Shown here: positions 8,044-18,060 of the stretch, piece after piece
Numbering within the stretch: the stretch's first letter is position 1
Layout of the letters: each line of letters begins with the position of its first letter
Assembly: GCA_903902855.1 (NCBI GenBank)
Contig: CAIUWK010000026.1
Coordinates: forward strand, 62,001 to 126,000
DNA: 64,000 bases
Direction: 5' to 3'
Source of the DNA: an uncultured Geobacter sp.
GTDB lineage: Bacteria > Desulfobacterota > Desulfuromonadia > Geobacterales > CAIOGM01
Made by a program: the position numbers and the translations under genes
The notes under the pieces: generated by a model
Database searches by the model: none
The model's input: the letters and a program-made list of their open reading frames with translations, nothing else
Told to the model about the DNA's origin: nothing

Positions 8044-8769
8044 ATGGACATCGGTCAGTTTACCCTGCATGCGGCAATGGAAGAGCGTCACTGGTGGTTT
8101 GTGGGGCGGCGTGAGATTCTTCTTGAAATTCTTCGCCGTTATGTCCCGTCGCTTGAGGGAAACCACCTGCTGGAAATCGGCTGCGGAACCGGTGGCAATC
8201 TCCGTTTTTTTCAGGATTATTACCAGGTAACCGGGGTAGATATCGCTCCGGACGCGGTGAGGCATGCGCGAGAGCGGGTGGACTGTCCGATTCTTGAAGG
8301 GGAGTTTCGGGAGCTGTTTCCTGAAGAGTTCCGTGGCGTGGATCTGGTGCTGCTTGCCGATGTGCTGGAGCATGTGAAGGATGATCGCGGTTTTTTGGAG
8401 GATATTCTTGCCAGGCTCCGGCCCGGTGGCGTTGTCGTGGTGACGGTACCGGCCCATGCCTTTCTCTGGAGTAACCATGATCTGATTCTGGGGCATCACC
8501 GGCGCTATTCCCGAAAGCAGCTCATGTCGGTCCGGCAGGGGTTGCCGGTGCGGATGGAGTATTGTACCTACTTCAATACCCTGCTGTTCCCGCTCATCGC
8601 CCTCTATCGATGGCTGCCGCAGGGGAGTGGTGGGGGGAGTGATCTGACCCTTCCGGCGGCGCCGCTGAACAGCCTGCTCCTGACACTCTTTCGTCTGGAA
8701 AAGCAGTTGCTGAAAATCTGTCCGTTCCCCTGGGGGGTCAGTTTGATGATGGTCTTGAAAAAGAGGTAG
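8044..8769 (+). CDS. Class I SAM-dependent methyltransferase
   Basis: The product has 241 residues from the ATG at 8044; a GTG at 8023 would add seven. Motif I is clear (LLEIGCGTGGNLRFF), followed by VTGVDIAPDAVRHARERV and the acidic-strand motif DLVLLADVLEHVKDD. These place it in the Methyltransf_11/12 type of small-molecule or glycan methyltransferases. The opening HAAMEERHWWFVGRREILLE is a recurrent start in this group when it is encoded beside glycosyltransferases. It lies 39 bp after the membrane protein and converges on the GT2 gene with a 15-bp gap. The substrate is unknown. Confidence 0.85.
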   Translation: MDIGQFTLHAAMEERHWWFVGRREILLEILRRYVPSLEGNHLLEIGCGTGGNLRFFQDYYQVTGVDIAPDAVRHARERVDCPILEGEFRELFPEEFRGVDLVLLADVLEHVKDDRGFLEDILARLRPGGVVVVTVPAHAFLWSNHDLILGHHRRYSRKQLMSVRQGLPVRMEYCTYFNTLLFPLIALYRWLPQGSGGGSDLTLPAAPLNSLLLTLFRLEKQLLKICPFPWGVSLMMVLKKR

Positions 8770-8784
8770 TCGTTGCTCGTCAAC

Positions 8785-9753
8785 CTATTTTTCCTGCTCC
8801 TCCAGACCGTACCGGTCTCGGACGATATAGAGCGGTCGCCCCTTGACCTCATCGTAGATCCTCCCCAGGTACTCCCCCAGCACCCCCAGCGAAATCAGTT
8901 GAATCCCCCCCAGGAAGAGCATCACCACCATGATGGAGGCATAGCCGGGGACATCGATCCCCCGGATGACGGTACGTAGAATGAGAAACCCGGCATACAC
9001 AAAGGAGAGGAGGGAAAAAAGGAGACCCAGATAACTCCAGACCTTCAGGGGGATCGAACTGAACGAGGTGAGACCGTCAAGAGCGAAGTTCCAGAGTTGC
9101 CAGTAATTCCATTTGGTCGTTCCGCAGTGGCGAGGGTGCCGATCATAGTAAATCGTAGCCTGGGTAAAGCCTACCCATGAAAAGAGTCCTTTCATGAAGC
9201 GAGCCCGTTCGGGCATTCTCTTGACGGCTTCAACGGCGGGACGTGACAGCAGTCGAAAGTCGCCGGTATTGTGAGGGATGCGGACCACCGTGATCCTGTT
9301 GAGAACGTGATAGAAAAGCGCGGAGGAAGTACGTTTCAGCCAACTGTCGGAAAGGCGGGAGCGTCGTGCGGCATTGACCACATCATACCCCTGACGCCAG
9401 GTGTCCACCAGTTCTCCTATCAGTTCCGGCGGGTCCTGGAGGTCGGCATCAAGGGGAATGACCGCGTCACCCGATGCGTGATCAATCCCTGCCGTCAAGG
9501 CGATATCTTTGCCGAAGTTGCGCGACAGGCTGATGACCTTTACCCGCTGATCCACGCTACGCAGGGCCAGTAGGGCGGCGAGGGTACCGTCACTACTGCC
9601 GTCGTTAACGCAGATCAGTTCCCAACTCTCTTGCCTGGTGTTAAACAGCTTCAGCAGGCGTCCGTACAGTTCGCCGATGTTGGTCTCTTCGTTGTGCAGG
9701 GGGACGATAACGGAAATTTCGGGCGCAGCAGAATCGGTCATGGGTACATCCAC
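8785..9753 (-). CDS. GT2 family polyprenyl-phosphate glycosyltransferase (GtrB/DPM1-like)
   Basis: The protein has 322 residues. The N-terminal GT-A domain carries ISVIVPLHNEETNIGEL, the nucleotide-binding strand LICVNDGSSDGT, and VIPLDADLQDPPELI with its metal-binding aspartates. Two hydrophobic helices at about 232-256 and 266-290 form the C-terminal membrane anchor typical of GtrB/ArnC-like enzymes, which move a sugar from a nucleotide onto a lipid carrier at the inner membrane. The predicted start is a GTG at 9753; an ATG four codons in is an alternative. It fits with the GT-C-like protein at 6.4 kb, which could use the lipid-linked sugar (inference). Confidence 0.88.
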   Translation of the reverse strand: MDVPMTDSAAPEISVIVPLHNEETNIGELYGRLLKLFNTRQESWELICVNDGSSDGTLAALLALRSVDQRVKVISLSRNFGKDIALTAGIDHASGDAVIPLDADLQDPPELIGELVDTWRQGYDVVNAARRSRLSDSWLKRTSSALFYHVLNRITVVRIPHNTGDFRLLSRPAVEAVKRMPERARFMKGLFSWVGFTQATIYYDRHPRHCGTTKWNYWQLWNFALDGLTSFSSIPLKVWSYLGLLFSLLSFVYAGFLILRTVIRGIDVPGYASIMVVMLFLGGIQLISLGVLGEYLGRIYDEVKGRPLYIVRDRYGLEEQEK

Positions 9754-9776
9754 TTGCTCCGTGTACCACCCTCAGG

Positions 9777-10580
9777 TCATATGAAGATAAGCGCCGAACA
9801 ATCATCGTTGGCGTAGGTAAGCCGCATTCCGCGCATGCTCATCCCTGCTTCCTGGTAGTAGAGGCTGCCGAGCTTTTCGGATGCCAGCAGTTCCCGGACA
9901 AATCCGTTCAGCCCGTCACTGAGAACCTCTCGGGCGGCGTAACCGATGAGCTGCTGCGGGTTCATCTTCAGCCAGGCTGCAGCGGATTCGTTGCAGATGA
10001 GAATAACCCCGTCGGAGCCGACACAGAGGATTCCCGGCCCTTGATTATCCGAGACATTCTGGGAGGTGGTGATCATCCTGATCATTCGCTCCACGAAGTC
10101 GGCACGGTTGGCCACGCCGGAGGAGGGTTCCATCATCCGTTTTTGCAGGTGAGAGTTCTCCGTCAGGAGCGACTGGATCTGCACCCGTTTTTCCCAGGCC
10201 GGGACGGTGAGTTCGATCCCCTTGCGAACCGTACTCTTCAGGAGTTCGTCATCCCACGGCTTGGGGAGGTATTTGTAGATACGTCCTTCCTGTACCGCCT
10301 CCAGCAGGATGAGGCGATCGGTGAAACCGGAGAGGATGATCCGTACGGTCTCGGGTGAGCGGACATAGACCTCTTTGAGGAATTCCACGCCGTTCATGAT
10401 CGGCATCCGGTAGTCGGAGATCACGGCTCGTATGGGTATCCCGGTGTCGAAGAGTTCCAGAGCACTTATGGCCGATTCGGCTGTCCGGACTTCGTAGGGT
10501 TCACTCCGGAATACCCGACGCAGTGCCTGGTGAACCGAGGATTCATCATCAACCAGGAGCAGTAACGGTCGTTCGCTCAT
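9777..10580 (-). CDS. Response regulator with receiver and PAS domains
   Basis: The protein has 267 residues. Residues 5-120 are a receiver domain: LLLVDDESS holds the acidic pair, AVISDYRMPIMNG the phospho-acceptor aspartate, and YLPKPWDDE the lysine switch. This KPW form is common in RpfG-like and hybrid regulators. After a helical linker, residues about 170-245 form a PAS domain (GILCVGSDGVILICNESAAA, GYAAREVL). There is no DNA-binding, HD-GYP or GGDEF output domain, so it probably works through protein contact. The ribosome site AAGGAGGT is strong. No kinase gene is adjacent. Confidence 0.85.
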   Translation of the reverse strand: MSERPLLLLVDDESSVHQALRRVFRSEPYEVRTAESAISALELFDTGIPIRAVISDYRMPIMNGVEFLKEVYVRSPETVRIILSGFTDRLILLEAVQEGRIYKYLPKPWDDELLKSTVRKGIELTVPAWEKRVQIQSLLTENSHLQKRMMEPSSGVANRADFVERMIRMITTSQNVSDNQGPGILCVGSDGVILICNESAAAWLKMNPQQLIGYAAREVLSDGLNGFVRELLASEKLGSLYYQEAGMSMRGMRLTYANDDCSALIFI

Positions 10581-10658
10581 TGTCTACCTCCTTTTCCTAA
10601 GGACTGTTTATCACAGAGAGATAAAATAGCGAAGTTGTTTTTACAAGAGGTTACCAAA

Positions 10659-10690
10659 GAAAAACGGGTGGCTGTAAAAGAGCCACCCGT
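10659..10690 (-). terminator. Rho-independent terminator of purC
   Basis: The arms at 10664-10673 and 10681-10690 (AGCCACCCGT) pair over 10 bp around a 7-base loop. On the minus strand the stem is followed by a run of T residues (TTTTTC), so it ends purC transcription 30 bp after the stop codon. Confidence 0.85.
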
Positions 10691-10719
10691 TGTTCCTTTG
10701 TGGGGAGAGTCGTAGAGAA

Positions 10720-11616
10720 TTACCCTTGCAGCACCCCTTGTCCGGTGATTTTTTCCAGGGCCTCGCGGTACTTGTCGGCGGTTTTCTCGATGATCTCGGC
10801 GGGAAGGGGGGGAGCCGGAGCGGACTTGCCCCACTCCAGGGTCTCCAGGTAGTCCCGGAGAAACTGTTTGTCGAAGGAGGGCTGCGGGCCGCCGGGGAGG
10901 TACTGGTCGCTGGGCCAGAAACGGCTGGAGTCCGGGGTCATGCACTCGTCGATAATGATGAGCTCCCCCTGGTACATACCGTATTCGAACTTGGTGTCGG
11001 CGATGATGATCCCCTTTTCCGCTGCGATATCCCGGGCCCGACTGTAGATTCTCAGAGTGACGTCGCGGACCTGTTCCGCCAGTTCTTGACCGCAGAGTTC
11101 CGCCATCTGCTGAAAGCTGATGTTCTCATCATGGGTTCCCAGTTCCGCCTTGGTGGAAGGGGTGAAGAGCGGCTGGGGGAGTTGGTCCGATTCCTTGAGC
11201 CCGGCCGGAAGAGCAATGCCGCAGATGGCGCCGGTGGCCTGGTAATCCTTCCAGCCGGAGCCGGAGAGATACCCCCGGACAATGCACTCCGCGGGGAGCG
11301 GTTGAGCTTTTTTCACCAGCATGGAACGCCCCCGGAGGATATCCGCGTACTTTTGACAGGAGGGGGGGAAATCGGCCACGTCGGTGGAGATGATGTGGTT
11401 GGGGACTATCTGCTCCATCTGCCGGAACCAGAAGGCCGAGATCTGGTTCAGCACATACCCCTTGTCCGGTATCCCCTCGTTCATGATCACATCGAAGGCG
11501 GAGATCCGGTCGGAGGTGACGATGAGCAGGGCCTCCCCCAGGTCGTAGATATCGCGGACCTTGCCGCGGGCGGCAAGAGTGAGATCGGGAAAATCGGTCT
11601 GAAGTACCAGTGACAT
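10720..11616 (-). CDS. purC: Phosphoribosylaminoimidazole-succinocarboxamide synthase
   Basis: The enzyme has 298 residues and joins CAIR with aspartate using ATP in de novo purine synthesis. Family signatures are present: [20 protein letters not shown] near the N-terminus, then [35 protein letters not shown] and [10 protein letters not shown], which belong to the ATP- and substrate-binding motifs. The length fits the longer SAICAR synthetase type (about 295-300 residues). The ribosome site TAAGGAGT is good. A terminator follows the gene, and a GGGGACC-type palindrome lies upstream, so it seems to be transcribed alone. Confidence 0.97.
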   Translation of the reverse strand: MSLVLQTDFPDLTLAARGKVRDIYDLGEALLIVTSDRISAFDVIMNEGIPDKGYVLNQISAFWFRQMEQIVPNHIISTDVADFPPSCQKYADILRGRSMLVKKAQPLPAECIVRGYLSGSGWKDYQATGAICGIALPAGLKESDQLPQPLFTPSTKAELGTHDENISFQQMAELCGQELAEQVRDVTLRIYSRARDIAAEKGIIIADTKFEYGMYQGELIIIDECMTPDSSRFWPSDQYLPGGPQPSFDKQFLRDYLETLEWGKSAPAPPLPAEIIEKTADKYREALEKITGQGVLQG

Positions 11617-11633
11617 AAAGACTCCTTAAAATC

Positions 11634-11722
11634 GGGGACTGGGGACCAGGGATTAGGGACCATGGACCAGGAAAAACCGGTCCCCGGTCCCCGGTCCCTG
11701 GTCCCTGGTTCCAGGTTCCAGG
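11634..11722. repeat. GGGGACC-type palindromic repeat between purC and ppiD
   Basis: Short words of the form GGGGACTGGGGACC and their complements (GGTCCCCGGTCCCCGG) form a long imperfect palindrome filling the intergenic space. The same words recur at 14611-14636 and, within a coding region, at 39715-39805. On the minus strand the folded transcript would sit right behind the ppiD stop codon and could act as a terminator-like structure. Confidence 0.75.
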
Positions 11723-11723
11723 T

Positions 11724-13304
11724 TTATTCCGCTATGAGGGCCGGGTTGATGACGATGGTGGCCTTGTCGCGCAGCCCTTTAAGCCAGGCGCTCTCCGCCT
11801 CTTGCTGCTTCTTGGGGAGAAGCTTGGCGCGAAGAGTTTCTTTCTGCCGGGCGAATTCGTCCTTGGGTGCCTCTATCCGGTTCTTTAGCTTGATGGCGTA
11901 CCAGACGCCGTTGACGGTGACCGGAGTCGCAGCCACGGGGGCGGCGGTGGTCAGCTTGAAGGCGGTGTCAACAAGCTCACGGGAAGGGCCGATCTTGGGT
12001 ACGACGGCATCCTTGTTGAGGAAGAGGCCGGTCTCCTGGAGTTTGTAGGCACCGCTTCCTTTGCCCAGCTGAGAGAGTGCCTCTTGGGCCTTATTCTTGG
12101 CCAACTCTTTGGCCTTGTCCACGCGGCAGAGCTCTTCCACCCGTTTCCGCACATCGGCCAGAGGGGGGACCGCTGCCGGTTTCTTTTCCTTGAGTTTCAG
12201 CAGGTAGATCCCCCGGGCACTCTCCACCGGGCCACCCAGTTCATTGCTCTTGAGCAGAAAGGCCCGATTGATTACCTCCGACTCCCCGGCCATGGCCTGG
12301 GGGGGAGCCTTCACCGAGAAGAGAGAGGTCTCCGCGCTCTTGGCGCCCAACGACTGGGCGGCGGCGGCCAGATCACCGGTTTTCCCGTATTTGTTAACCG
12401 CTTCGGCAGCCTTTTCGTAGGCAAGCTTGGCCCCCTTGTCGGCGACGGTATCCTTGCGTACCTGCTCTTTCACCTGGGCATAGGGAAGTATCCCTTCTTT
12501 TCCCTGGTACTTGTCCATATGCTTCTGGAAGAAGGTAGTGCTCTCCTCTTCGGTGGCGGTCACCTTTCCGGCATAGGCTGCGGGGTCGACGATGAGATAG
12601 CTGACGCTTACCTGCTCATGGGTGCGGAACTCTTCCTGGTGAGCCTGCAGATAGGCCTGAAGCTCCTGGTCGGTGAGCTTCACCTCTTTCACCATCTCGG
12701 CGGGGGAAAAGCCGACGAAGGAGAGTTCCAGTTTGTCGTTTTGCAGCTTGAACTCCTTCTGGAGGTCATCGTCGCTCACCTTGACGTCCCCTTTGATCTT
12801 TTCCTGGGCTTTCTTGATGAGGAGCTCTTCTTCCTGGGCCTGCTCAAAGGCTGCCGGGGTCATCCGCTGGGATTTGAGGAGTTGCTGATACTGGTCGAAG
12901 TTAAAAACCCCGTCTTTCTGAAAGGCCGAAACCCCGGCAATGGCCTTGACGATCTCATCCTTGGAGACGGAGAGCCCCATCTTCTTGGCCTCGCGCTTGA
13001 TGAGAACCTGATTGATGAGGTTGTCCATGGCGCTCTTTTTGATGCCGTACTGCTTTTCCATTTCCGGGGTGATGGAGCCGAGCATCTGCTGAAACAGAGA
13101 TCTGACCCGCTGGTATCCCTGCTGGTACTCTTCGTAACTGATCTTGGTCTTGTCCACCTTGATGGCGAATCCGGAACTTCCTTTCAGCCCGCTGTCCCCC
13201 TTCCCCCAGACCAGGAAGATGGTCCCGATGAAGGAGAAAACAATGACGCCGAATACGATCTTGATGATGACTGACTGCTTGTATTTTCTCATTACTCCAA
13301 GCAT
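11724..13304 (-). CDS. PpiD/SurA-like periplasmic folding factor
   Basis: The protein has 526 residues from the ATG at 13304, chosen because AAAGGAG precedes it; an upstream open extension has no such site. It starts MLGVMRKYKQSVIIKIVFGV, a single membrane anchor, followed by a SurA/PpiD N-terminal helical domain (about 40-190: EEYQQGYQRVRSLFQQML, MDNLINQVLIKREAKKMGLS). The middle and C-terminal parts are helical with SARGIYLLKLKEKKPA, the usual end of a PpiC-like domain, but a complete active parvulin domain is not obvious. Proteins of this type hold unfolded periplasmic or outer-membrane proteins at the inner membrane. It is encoded divergently from mreB. Confidence 0.85.
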   Translation of the reverse strand: MLGVMRKYKQSVIIKIVFGVIVFSFIGTIFLVWGKGDSGLKGSSGFAIKVDKTKISYEEYQQGYQRVRSLFQQMLGSITPEMEKQYGIKKSAMDNLINQVLIKREAKKMGLSVSKDEIVKAIAGVSAFQKDGVFNFDQYQQLLKSQRMTPAAFEQAQEEELLIKKAQEKIKGDVKVSDDDLQKEFKLQNDKLELSFVGFSPAEMVKEVKLTDQELQAYLQAHQEEFRTHEQVSVSYLIVDPAAYAGKVTATEEESTTFFQKHMDKYQGKEGILPYAQVKEQVRKDTVADKGAKLAYEKAAEAVNKYGKTGDLAAAAQSLGAKSAETSLFSVKAPPQAMAGESEVINRAFLLKSNELGGPVESARGIYLLKLKEKKPAAVPPLADVRKRVEELCRVDKAKELAKNKAQEALSQLGKGSGAYKLQETGLFLNKDAVVPKIGPSRELVDTAFKLTTAAPVAATPVTVNGVWYAIKLKNRIEAPKDEFARQKETLRAKLLPKKQQEAESAWLKGLRDKATIVINPALIAE

Positions 13305-13432
13305 ATTCGAGATGCTCCTTTGCGCGTTTCCGCTGTGTGATTGTCTGATGAACGGCGCGCCATAGTAATATATCCGACTACCAAAAATCAACAGTTAGAT
13401 TGAACCGGCGGAGATAAAGAGAGATTTCTCCC

Positions 13433-13461
13433 TTGCAACCCGGGGCTGTTTTTGCTAGCAT
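13433..13461 (+). promoter_or_regulatory. Candidate promoter of the mre cluster
   Basis: TTGCAA (13433-13438) and TAGCAT (13456-13461) are spaced by 17 bp, about 100 bp before the mreB ATG, in the 262-bp gap between divergent ppiD and mreB. It is a consensus-like match only. Confidence 0.4.
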
Positions 13462-13523
13462 CTCATGTTTTTGGGTAGTAAAGTTGCCAACTCCCGGTTA
13501 TTTCTAACATTACTGTCCATTGA

Positions 13524-14609
<1,086 letters not shown>

Positions 14610-14610
14610 G

Positions 14611-14636
14611 GCCGGGAATGAGGACCGGGGACCGGT
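14611..14636. repeat. Short remnant of the GGGGACC-type repeat
   Basis: The stretch GAGGACCGGGGACCGG lies between mreB and gmhA and shares its words with the larger repeats at 11634-11722 and 39715-39805. Confidence 0.5.
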
Positions 14637-14660
14637 ATTTACGACAGAAGGAGTTGCGTC

Positions 14661-15263
14661 GTGCACGGTAACATTATCAGTCAGTTGCGTGCCCATTGTC
14701 AGGTCATGGCGGCCGTGGAGCGGGAGCTTACTCCCCGCATCGCCGAGACCGTCGCTCTGCTGGCCGAGACGTTTCGTGGGGGGAACAAACTCCTCATCAT
14801 GGGGAACGGCGGCTCTGCCGCCGATGCCCAGCATCTGGCTGCGGAGATCGTCGGCCGGTTCAAGATGGAGCGGCGCGCTCTCCCCGCCATCGCCCTCACC
14901 ACCGACAGTTCCATCCTCACCGCGCTGGGGAACGATTACGGTTTCGATGCCGTCTTTACCCGGCAGATCGAGGCGCTGGCCCTGCCCGGCGATCTGGTCC
15001 TGGGGATCTCCACCAGCGGGAGTTCCCCCAATGTGGCTGCGGCCCTGAAACTTGCCCGCTCCCTGGGGTGTCGCACGGTGGGGCTTCTGGGGCGTGACGG
15101 CGGGACCATTGCCCCTCTGGTGGAGCTTTCCCTCATCGTCCCCTCCCGCGAAACTCCCCGGATACAGGAAGGGCATATCACCATCATTCACATCCTCTGC
15201 GATCTTCTGGAGCAGGAACTGTTCGGCGATGCTCTCTCCATCCCGGGAGGTTGCTGCGGGTGA
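14661..15263 (+). CDS. gmhA: D-sedoheptulose 7-phosphate isomerase
   Basis: The protein has 200 residues and starts at a GTG preceded by AAGGAG. It is a single SIS domain: LLIMGNGGSAADAQHLAAEI is the phosphosugar-binding loop, IALTTDSSILTALGNDYGFD and GISTSGSSPNV follow, and the end carries IQEGHITIIHILCDLLEQEL. GmhA turns sedoheptulose 7-phosphate into D-glycero-D-manno-heptose 7-phosphate, the first step of the ADP- or GDP-heptose route for lipopolysaccharide core or S-layer sugars. gmhB overlaps it by 4 bp (GTGA), so the two are co-translated. A heptokinase gene is not in this window. Confidence 0.95.
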   Translation: MHGNIISQLRAHCQVMAAVERELTPRIAETVALLAETFRGGNKLLIMGNGGSAADAQHLAAEIVGRFKMERRALPAIALTTDSSILTALGNDYGFDAVFTRQIEALALPGDLVLGISTSGSSPNVAAALKLARSLGCRTVGLLGRDGGTIAPLVELSLIVPSRETPRIQEGHITIIHILCDLLEQELFGDALSIPGGCCG

Positions 15264-15832
15264 GCCGGTCAGGACGCTGGGCGGTCTTTCTGGATCGGGA
15301 CGGCACCATCAATGTGGACCATGGCTACGTCTTCCGGCCGGAGGAGTTCCAGTTCATTCCCGGTGCTCCCCAGGCGATCCGGCTCCTCAAGGAGGCCGGC
15401 TGTCTGGTGATCGTGGTCACCAACCAGGCCGGTGTGGCTCGGGGGCTGTATGAAGAGGCGGATGTGCATGAACTGCACCGCTACCTCGATCAAGAGCTGG
15501 CTTCCCATGGGGCGGCCATCGACGCCTACTACTACTGTCCCCATCATCCGGAAAAGGGGAGAGAGCCGTACCTCCGGGAGTGCGCCTGCCGTAAACCGCT
15601 CCCCGGCATGCTTTTCCAGGCCGCAGCCGACTTCTCCCTGGAGTTGGCAAGCTCTTATCTGGTGGGGGACAAGGATTCGGATATCCGGGCGGGAGTGGCC
15701 GCCGGTTGCCGGTCGATTCTGGTGGAGACCGGTTACGGCTCCGGTGTGGCTGATCTGCCGGGGGATGTCCCACGGGTCGCCGACCTCACTGCTGCGGTTG
15801 AACTGATTCTGAAACGTAAGGAGTTGACATGA
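15260..15832 (+). CDS. gmhB: D-glycero-manno-heptose 1,7-bisphosphate 7-phosphatase
   Basis: The product has 190 residues from the GTG at 15260, which overlaps the gmhA stop as GTGA; a TTG three codons earlier is less likely. It is a HAD phosphatase: [16 protein letters not shown] holds the DxD nucleophile and acid-base pair, [13 protein letters not shown] is motif II, and [16 protein letters not shown] carries the motif IV acids. [10 protein letters not shown] with [10 protein letters not shown] is the zinc-binding loop (three Cys and one His) that marks GmhB. It removes the 7-phosphate in heptose nucleotide synthesis. It overlaps rfbA by 4 bp (ATGA). Confidence 0.95.
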   Translation: MSRSGRWAVFLDRDGTINVDHGYVFRPEEFQFIPGAPQAIRLLKEAGCLVIVVTNQAGVARGLYEEADVHELHRYLDQELASHGAAIDAYYYCPHHPEKGREPYLRECACRKPLPGMLFQAAADFSLELASSYLVGDKDSDIRAGVAAGCRSILVETGYGSGVADLPGDVPRVADLTAAVELILKRKELT

Positions 15833-16737
15833 AAAGAGGAATTACCAAAGGTATCGTTCTTGCGGGGGGGGCCGGCAGCCGTCTCTATCCGTTGACCCTG
15901 GTCGCCAGCAAGCAGCTCCAGCCGGTCTATGATAAACCGATGATCTACTACCCCCTCTCCACCCTCATGATGGCGGGGATCAACGATATCCTCATCATCT
16001 CCACCCCTCACGATACCCCCCGTTTTCAGGCGCTTCTGGGAGACGGCTCCCGCTGGGGGCTCACCCTCACCTATAAGGTGCAGGCGGAGCCCAAGGGGAT
16101 CGCCCAGGCATTCCTGGTGGGGGAAGAGTTCATCGCCGACCAGGGAGTCTGTCTGGTCCTGGGGGATAACATCTTCTACGGCAAGATGGAGCTGGACCGG
16201 ATCGTCAGGGAGTTTACCGGGGGGGCCACCATTTTCGGTTACTACGTCAACGATCCCGAGCGGTACGGCGTCGTGGAGTTCGACGAGCAGGGGAGGGCCG
16301 TGGGGATCGAAGAGAAACCGGCCAAACCCCGGACCAACTATGCGGTGCCGGGGCTCTATCTTTATGATAACTCGGTGGTTGAGATGGCTAAAACCATGAA
16401 GCCGTCGCCACGGGGGGAACTGGAGATCACCGACGTGAACCTGGAGTACCTCCGGCGCGGTAAGCTCAATGTGGAGAAGCTGGGGAGGGGGATCGCCTGG
16501 CTGGACACGGGAACTCATCAGAGTCTTCTGGAGGCCAGTCACTTTATCGGCACCCTTGAGGCGCGGCAGGGGCTCAAGATCGCCTGCCTGGAAGAGGTAG
16601 CGCTGCGCATGGGGTTCATCGATTGTAAAAAGATGGCCCAGGTCATCGAGGATACGCCCAAATCCAGCTACCGTGAGTATCTGGTGCGGCTCTATAATGA
16701 GGTTGACCTCTGCGGAGTCGTGGGGGGGGTAGAATAG
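15829..16737 (+). CDS. rfbA: Glucose-1-phosphate thymidylyltransferase
   Basis: The enzyme has 302 residues, within the normal RfbA/RmlA range. [20 protein letters not shown] is the nucleotide-binding signature, followed by [20 protein letters not shown] and [29 protein letters not shown] and [20 protein letters not shown] complete the family pattern. It makes dTDP-glucose for dTDP-rhamnose or related sugars used in surface polysaccharide. The other rml genes are absent from the window. It is translationally coupled to gmhB (ATGA overlap) and lies 13 bp before mreC. Confidence 0.97.
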   Translation: MKRGITKGIVLAGGAGSRLYPLTLVASKQLQPVYDKPMIYYPLSTLMMAGINDILIISTPHDTPRFQALLGDGSRWGLTLTYKVQAEPKGIAQAFLVGEEFIADQGVCLVLGDNIFYGKMELDRIVREFTGGATIFGYYVNDPERYGVVEFDEQGRAVGIEEKPAKPRTNYAVPGLYLYDNSVVEMAKTMKPSPRGELEITDVNLEYLRRGKLNVEKLGRGIAWLDTGTHQSLLEASHFIGTLEARQGLKIACLEEVALRMGFIDCKKMAQVIEDTPKSSYREYLVRLYNEVDLCGVVGGVE

Positions 16738-16750
16738 GCCGGGCTCCTGG

Positions 16751-17572
16751 ATGCTGGAATTTCTTAAAAAATACCGGATGCAGTTGCTGGCGGGATTTGC
16801 CCTCTTTGCCGCGCTGATCTTCTTTTCTCTCAACCTTCGGCGGCGGGATACCACCTCTCCCCTGGAAAAGGTGGTGCTGACGGTGACCTCGCCGGTGACG
16901 GGGGTCATCTTCGGGGTTAATGACGCCATCTTTTCTGTCTGGGATGGCTACCTGTTCCTCACGAAGGTGAAGGAGGAAAACGGGCGACTGCTCCGGACGA
17001 TCAAGATCCAGAACGAACGGCTCGTCCGGGGGAATGAGGCGCTGTTGGAGAACGAGCGGCTCAGGGCGCTTCTGGAGATGAAGGGGGGGCTTCCCGGTTC
17101 GTGGGTGGCGGTCTCGGTCATTGCCGAGGAGGTTACCCCCTGGTTTCGTACGGTGGTCATTAATCGTGGATCACATGATGCTCTCCGGGAGGGATTGCCG
17201 GTGGTGGCCCTCAGCGGCATCGTGGGGCAGGTGATCAAAGTTGGGGCTACCAGCTCCAAGGTGCTCCTCCTTACCGATCACGCCAGCGCCATGGCCGCGA
17301 CCATTCAGCGCTCCCGTGCCCGTGGGGTGGTGAAGGGACAGGGGGGGGAGCTCTGCTCACTGGAGTTTGCCAGCCGTCAGGATGATATCAAGTTGGGGGA
17401 TATGGTCATAACCTCCGGCATCGGTGGTGTCTTTCCCAAGGGGATACCCATCGGTGAGGTCACCATGGTCAAAAAGGGGGAGTACGGCATCTTTCAGACC
17501 GTCACGCTCCGTCCGGCGGTGAATCTCTCCCGGCTGGAAGAGCTGCTCGTGCTGGTCACCCCCCCCCAATGA
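16751..17572 (+). CDS. mreC: Rod-shape determining protein MreC
   Basis: The protein has 273 residues. A single membrane helix lies at about 12-28 (QLLAGFALFAALIFFSLNL). A coiled coil follows at about 68-108 (VKEENGRLLRTIKIQNERLV ... LLENERLRALLEM), then the two beta-barrel domains with GLPVVALSGIVGQVIKVGA and SKVLLLTDHASAMAATIQRS. MreC scaffolds the elongasome in the periplasm. It overlaps mreD by 4 bp (ATGA). The start ATG follows rfbA by 13 bp without its own clear promoter. Confidence 0.95.
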   Translation: MLEFLKKYRMQLLAGFALFAALIFFSLNLRRRDTTSPLEKVVLTVTSPVTGVIFGVNDAIFSVWDGYLFLTKVKEENGRLLRTIKIQNERLVRGNEALLENERLRALLEMKGGLPGSWVAVSVIAEEVTPWFRTVVINRGSHDALREGLPVVALSGIVGQVIKVGATSSKVLLLTDHASAMAATIQRSRARGVVKGQGGELCSLEFASRQDDIKLGDMVITSGIGGVFPKGIPIGEVTMVKKGEYGIFQTVTLRPAVNLSRLEELLVLVTPPQ

Positions 17573-18060
17573 TCAGGACCGTCCGCTTCATCATGCTCCT
17601 GGCCGTGACCCTTCTGGCCCAGGTCTCCTTCTTTCCCGCCTGGCTGAGCCCCCCGTTTACTCCCAACCTTACCCTCTTCTTTGTCGTTCATCTGGGGCTG
17701 CGGGAGACCTTCAGCTGGACCAACTGTCTGGCTGCGTTCCTCATCGGTCTCTTGCAGGACTGTTTCAGCGGCTGTTATTTCGGACTGCACGGTTTCATCT
17801 ACCTCTTTGGCTATCTTCTGCTGAAACAAACTTCCGAACGGTTTTATACGGACAACAACCTGCTCATTGTCATGGGGGTCTTCTTGGGAATCATCCTCGA
17901 CGGCGTCATGACCTTCTGTCTGCTCCTCCTCTTTTCCGAGGCGGACGGCATCTACGGCTCACTCTTTTCCGGGCTTCTCCCCCATGCACTCACCAGCACC
18001 TTGGCGTCTTTGCTCCTGGTCAGGGCCACTCCGGAGAGTGCGCCGGGGTATGCGCGATGA
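17569..18060 (+). CDS. mreD: Rod-shape determining membrane protein MreD
   Basis: The protein has 163 residues with five to six hydrophobic segments. LRETFSWTNCLAAFLIGLLQ and DCFSGCYFGLHGFIYLFGYL match the conserved region of MreD. It works with MreC in the elongasome membrane complex. It overlaps both mreC and the PBP2 gene by 4 bp, so mreC-mreD-pbp2 are tightly coupled. Sequence conservation in this family is low, so context carries much of the call. Confidence 0.92.
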   Translation: MIRTVRFIMLLAVTLLAQVSFFPAWLSPPFTPNLTLFFVVHLGLRETFSWTNCLAAFLIGLLQDCFSGCYFGLHGFIYLFGYLLLKQTSERFYTDNNLLIVMGVFLGIILDGVMTFCLLLLFSEADGIYGSLFSGLLPHALTSTLASLLLVRATPESAPGYAR

